Assembly: GCA_900552325.1 (NCBI GenBank)
Contig: URZG01000015.1
Span: 1 to 16,915 of the forward strand
Source: an uncultured Porphyromonadaceae bacterium
GTDB lineage: Bacteria; Bacteroidota; Bacteroidia; Bacteroidales; Muribaculaceae
Reading direction: 5' to 3'
DNA length: 16,915 nt
In this document: positions 14,601-16,915 of the stretch, piece after piece
Layout: each line of letters starts with the position of its first letter
Position numbering within the stretch: the stretch's first letter is position 1
Translations under genes and position numbers: made by a program
Notes under the pieces: model-generated
Seen by the model: only the letters and a program-made list of their open reading frames with translations
What the model was told of the DNA's origin: nothing
Database searches by the model: none

Positions 14601-16174
14601 GTGCACGGCGCTGTGTAATTGCCGGTTATAAGGGTGTTGGATGCAGTGGCGGCGGCGGTGAAGTCACCAATTACGGGTTCTACGGTGTAGTGGTAGCGTG
14701 TGCGGGTGGCCGGTTCGGGGCGCGGTTCGCTGAATGTTGTGGCTTTGTGGTTCTGCGCTACTGTGATGGCGTCGGGGTATCTTATGATGCGGTATCCGAG
14801 GGCGTCGGTGTCCATCCACCCGCCGTTGGCGCTCTTGGCGGCTTCCCAGGTGAGGGTGTATTGCCCGTTGTTGTCGGTCAGTGTGAGTCCCTCTACCGGC
14901 AGCGGTGTGTCGGGTCCGATGAAAAGTGAGGTACGCACGGGGGTGCTTTCGCCTGACGTATTTGCCAGGGTCACGGCTATGGAGTAGGTGTCGGGAGTGT
15001 CGACTGAAAGTGGTATGGTGACAGGTTTGCCGGCCTGCACGGTGCCGCTGCTTTTGCGGTCGCCGTTGACTTTGACTGTATAGGTGAGCTCGCCGGTGAG
15101 CGGGGCGCCTCCGTGGGTGGTGGAGGGTGCGGTGAAGGTGACGGTGCCGCTGAGGCTCCCTCCGGCAAAGTTGGCTGCGAGGCCGGTGGGGGCGCCGGGA
15201 GCGTTGTCGGAGGTGGGGGCATCGGCGAAATACATGCCGGCTACCGATTCCTCGTCGTAGAAGTCATAGAGTTTTGTGGCCGCGGCTGTCTGCGGGTCGA
15301 TCTCGTACATCCCCTGCTTGAGATCGGTATTAAGGGCGTAATATATCTTTCCGGAATGTGGCTCGTAGGCGGCCGAGGGCATGTATTGGTCGGTAAGACC
15401 GGTCTCGCCGATTGTGGTGGTTTCGCCGGTGGTCTTGTCGATGGTGCAGAGGCGTCCGGTTGAGTTTATACCGTATATCGTTCCGTTATCGGAGGCTGCT
15501 ATGCCGGTGAATGAGTAGTCTGACTGCTGGCCGTAGTTCCTGATCATTGTCACTGTGCCGGTGTTCACGTCCAGTGTGCCGAAATAATAGTAGCCGTTGG
15601 TACCGCGCTTCACGAAGCAGCCGTAGACTTTGTCGGTTGTGGGGTCGTAGGCCATATCCATCGCCTTGAATTCTTCGTCGGCGTCGGCGATTTCGGTGTA
15701 TCCCCACGTTTCGGTGTTGAAGATGTAGAATTTCATCGACATCACCACATAGCCGCCGTTGGGGGCGTTTACCTCCTCGGAGGTGGCTATGAAATATTTT
15801 CCGTCGGCGTATACGGCGCCGGCGTTACCGCAGATCAGCTGGTTTTTCGCTACGGAGGGGAAGGAATAGTAGGTTCCCGGGGTGGTCGGGAAGGAATATA
15901 CTCCGTAGGCCGGTGTCTCATAGTCCCAGTCGGCCTTATACCAGAGGTTGGCGTATGCGCGTATCCCGTCGGTGCCGTCGGCCCGGAGAGCCGACGAAGT
16001 GCGGGCCGGTAATTCCGCCGTGGGTAGTTTTATGCGGCTCCGGTTGATTTTTTTAGGTAGTCTGTCGACCGTACGCGAGGGGATCGGATCGAAAACTATC
16101 GGTGTTTCTCCATGGATTGCTCCGTTTGTGAGGGCACTTAGCGCTATCGCTATGGCGGCAATCGGTTTCTTCAT
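11663..16174 (-). CDS. Giant secreted FN3/cleaved-adhesin surface protein with sorting-like C-terminal tail
   Basis: A 1503-residue exported protein. Residues 1-22 form a signal peptide (hydrophobic IAAIAIALSAL). Residues 70-320 hold propeller-like repeats (GTIYGINSTGRLCTIDKTTG at 231-250). FN3 domains follow at about 325-420 and 425-517. A jelly-roll domain lies at 520-670, two more FN3 domains at 675-875, a second jelly-roll at 880-1037 and a CARDB-like domain at 1040-1142. From 1146 an FN3 domain appears split by an inserted cleaved-adhesin/choice-of-anchor-J domain (about 1175-1365; NDDWLISPRLTG at 1271-1282, VDDLTFTP at 1358-1365) and resumes with LTGYNLYRDGQLLTTL (1375-1390). Residues 1435-1503 resemble a Por-secretion-type tail (TVVAYPDGRIAYSG, GSGTYIVRSADTVAKIAIR). 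Probably surface-displayed, binding host or dietary polymers; no enzyme signature is seen. It is a single-gene unit, divergent from the rRNA operon. Confidence 0.88.
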   Translation of the reverse strand: MKKPIAAIAIALSALTNGAIHGETPIVFDPIPSRTVDRLPKKINRSRIKLPTAELPARTSSALRADGTDGIRAYANLWYKADWDYETPAYGVYSFPTTPGTYYSFPSVAKNQLICGNAGAVYADGKYFIATSEEVNAPNGGYVVMSMKFYIFNTETWGYTEIADADEEFKAMDMAYDPTTDKVYGCFVKRGTNGYYYFGTLDVNTGTVTMIRNYGQQSDYSFTGIAASDNGTIYGINSTGRLCTIDKTTGETTTIGETGLTDQYMPSAAYEPHSGKIYYALNTDLKQGMYEIDPQTAAATKLYDFYDEESVAGMYFADAPTSDNAPGAPTGLAANFAGGSLSGTVTFTAPSTTHGGAPLTGELTYTVKVNGDRKSSGTVQAGKPVTIPLSVDTPDTYSIAVTLANTSGESTPVRTSLFIGPDTPLPVEGLTLTDNNGQYTLTWEAAKSANGGWMDTDALGYRIIRYPDAITVAQNHKATTFSEPRPEPATRTRYHYTVEPVIGDFTAAATASNTLITGNYTAPCTMDFDHRDDMDDITLIDGDGDGKSWVWADGQVHSSICLTGNANDYLVLPPVYLRSGNSYRVSFQAKATRSPLQVYPERVALYAGNGTQQQQLTTEVVPPTDILTDEYTIIGGDYTPAADGPVHFAVRACSDIDKYYLWVDNFTVSAPVASQVPAAVTGLTATAAPEGVPEATLQFTLPSTDMKGAPLASISGVEIYRDEQLLTTLSGAPGQKISHTVKNAPNGLQTYSVAVTSAGGRSLKESVEVYVGVHRPASVTGVTATSGEHNGIVNLRWEAPAADTEGIRLPEGSVRYTVTRYDRSETVVATDLTEPAFRDEASQADATQEFVQYAVTATNIAGTSDASYSNTTTYGRLHSTPAYESFSDGYATYEFVMERADDNASWTVTNPASNPGVEEQDGDGGLLRFTGITTGDEATFISGSFSTAGLAEPALTFHFLYPKGTSDGLTAAISWEENGEAHTSTHEAVPHAGIDGWQRMIIPLPHGADKVQFSLTGRNTGEYATTFFVDNISIADLPTPNITLHRLTAPAVVEAGEPFTLTVLVENSGATDAETNVELILNDVTVDMQTLTLAAGEYATVHFSQTRGAVNPGQLVYQARATTPGDKIADDNNSALLRVGVHHNNLPAPRDASAVTAPSGAAVTWTAPDLGPETPVEITDDVEGYVPFSIGLGTTEIAEDYLGQWTTYDGDGLYTIGVGHGSTAIPNASVPKAFMAFNGPAGNMTGSAWECHSGNTMFVAFSAIADPGEHNDDWLISPRLTGEDQTISFFARSATDLYGLEQMEVLYSTSGTSPDDFILMETHTAVPVTWKEYSYYLPEGAVYFAIRYTSANLFALCVDDLTFTPCGFRGQGLTLTGYNLYRDGQLLTTLGADADTYTDPTLVSGEKPTYHVTALYATRESRPSNGATLDQTPVNETAAQTIRIYAAEGSLIIEGAEGKNTVVAYPDGRIAYSGVPRRTLVLTPGSGTYIVRSADTVAKIAIR

Positions 16175-16256
16175 CTTTATATATAATTAAGGAGTATGGT
16201 CCGCTACGTTATATTGGCTGCTTGCTACGTGTCGGGATTGTATTGATGGTATGCGA

Positions 16257-16264
16257 CAAATTTA
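16257..16264 (-). promoter_or_regulatory. -7 box of the giant secreted-protein gene
   Basis: TAAATTTG on the minus strand fits TAnnTTTG and would give a leader of about 75 bases before the ATG at 16174. The -33 region has only a weak match. From here to 16470 I see AT-rich sequence with no gene. Confidence 0.4.
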
Positions 16265-16476
16265 ATGAATATTCTGTGAATAGCCATGCATAATGCTGAA
16301 AAATCGCTCAAAATTATTCCTAAATGCCGCAGTGAATCACCTGAGGGGCTGTTGAAGTTGATGCATGATATTTTTTGCCTGAAAAACCGATCGTTGTAAA
16401 TCTCTGAGAGGAAGAAAAGTGGGTATCTCTTTAATATATGTTAACGCATACGGGAGTAAAAAATGTTGCAAAAATA

Positions 16477-16508
16477 TTTGGCAGGTTCGGGTAAAGTGCC
16501 TAACTTTG
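16477..16508 (+). promoter_or_regulatory. Upstream rRNA promoter (P1)
   Basis: TTTG at 16477-16480, 20 bp, TAACTTTG at 16501-16508. The bases before it (16457-16476) are A/T-rich like an UP element. It points toward the 16S gene about 385 bases away. Confidence 0.65.
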
Positions 16509-16561
16509 CACCCGCAAATGAGACGGAGGTCTCACCTCAGAGGGGTCAGAAAGAACAAACG

Positions 16562-16575
16562 TCTGCCACGGCAGA
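16562..16575 (+). other. Small palindrome between the two rRNA promoters
   Basis: TCTGCC, AC, GGCAGA; a further short stem GAGAC/GTCTC lies upstream around 16519-16532. These would fold in the transcript from P1 only. Function unknown; there is no proper T-run, so a terminator is unlikely. Confidence 0.3.
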
Positions 16576-16602
16576 AAAGTTTAAAAAAAAGTCGCCGAAA
16601 AT

Positions 16603-16633
16603 TTTGGTAATTCAAAAATCGGTTGTAACTTTG
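16603..16633 (+). promoter_or_regulatory. Proximal rRNA promoter (P2)
   Basis: TTTG at 16603-16606, 19 bp, TAACTTTG at 16626-16633, preceded by an A-rich stretch (16575-16602, includes eight consecutive A). Together with P1 it forms the tandem arrangement typical of ribosomal operons. Confidence 0.7.
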
Positions 16634-16892
16634 CAAAACCTTTCGGAAAGAGCTTCCGGAGCGCCGGTCAGTCCGGCTTCAAGAAGAGAACATTGAAAGA
16701 ATTACAATAGACAAGTAGTAGTACAAGAACTAAGAGCTCTTTCCGGGCTTCGGTCCGGAAAAGGAAAAGTTTCTGTCAATTCTTTAAACGGTATAACTAC
16801 AGGAAATCGTCGGGTCGGGATTCAGACGGCGTCGGTTATCATGTCGGCCGCGAGGCAATAAACATTCTGAAAAGAAAAAAGACAAGATAACA
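16634..16892 (+). other. Structured rRNA leader (pre-16S)
   Basis: About 250 bases without a gene between P2 and the 16S start. It holds hairpins GCCGG/CCGGC (16663-16677) and TTTCCGG/CCGGAAA (16740-16761). Two boxA-like stretches, GAGCTCTTTCC (16735-16744 region) and ATTCTTTAAAC (16779-16789), are candidates for antitermination signals; the boxA calls are tentative. The RNase III partner strand would lie after the 16S gene, beyond the window. Confidence 0.5.
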
Positions 16893-16915
16893 ACAACGAA
16901 GAGTTTGATCCTGGC
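16893..16915 (+). rRNA. rrs: 16S ribosomal RNA, first ~23 bases only
   Basis: AGAGTTTGATCCTGGC at 16900-16915 is the universally conserved 5' region of bacterial 16S rRNA (E. coli positions 8 onward), preceded by AACGA as in Bacteroidota. The mature 5' end is therefore near 16893. The gene runs off the window. Confidence 0.95.

Noticed and set aside
16419..16696. Two short plus-strand frames before the 16S gene
   Set aside because: They span both predicted rRNA promoters and leader stems; no plausible protein features.
1..16915. CRISPR array, tRNA genes, toxin-antitoxin or phage-defence modules
   Set aside because: No regularly spaced direct repeats, tRNA-like cloverleaf or defence-family motifs were seen by eye on either strand.

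Overview
The window looks like chromosomal DNA of a Bacteroidota bacterium, most likely order Bacteroidales and plausibly a Muribaculaceae-like gut species. Four things point there. Promoters follow the Bacteroidota pattern (TTTG at -33, 19-20 bp, TAnnTTTG at -7) instead of the sigma70 one. It carries a DUF4954 protein and a greA-HIT gene pair. It encodes a DUF4369-type lipoprotein with a thioredoxin fold and a very large secreted FN3/cleaved-adhesin protein with a Por-secretion-like tail. The last bases are the 5' end of a 16S rRNA gene. The family-level placement is inference; only a stub of the 16S is present.

Layout. At 1-803 lies the 5' part of an IS4-type insertion sequence (transposase on the minus strand, cut by the window edge) with its own promoter and a palindromic outer end. 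From 5761 down to 867 on the minus strand is one tight gene train: leader with hairpins and a possible 34-codon leader ORF, greA, HIT hydrolase, a thioredoxin-fold lipoprotein lacking CXXC, then three GT-A glycosyltransferases ending next to the IS. Upstream of it, 5836-6930 (minus) encodes a flippase-like multi-spanning membrane protein. Divergent from that, 7228-7782 encodes a small outer-membrane beta-barrel protein closed by a very strong terminator. An AraC-type regulator (7945-8853) with a palindromic operator-like site follows, with a DUF4190-like membrane protein behind it. That last gene runs tail-to-tail, with a 15-bp overlap, into a two-gene minus-strand operon: rfbC (dTDP-4-dehydrorhamnose 3,5-epimerase) coupled by ATGA to a DUF4954 left-handed beta-helix protein.

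From 16174 down to 11663 (minus) runs one 1503-residue secreted multidomain protein: N-terminal propeller-like region, FN3 repeats, jelly-roll/cleaved-adhesin domains and a C-terminal sorting-like tail. The last 700 bases carry this gene's promoter and, in the other direction, tandem rRNA promoters, a structured leader and the start of the 16S rRNA.

How the genes fit together: the three glycosyltransferases, rfbC and perhaps the flippase-like protein suggest cell-surface glycan synthesis. The lipoprotein, beta-barrel and giant secreted protein are envelope or surface components. I see no defence system, CRISPR array or obviously new multi-gene machine. The most unusual items are the greA leader, the CXXC-less thioredoxin-fold lipoprotein, the apparently leaderless rfbC-DUF4954 transcript, and the nested-domain secreted protein.
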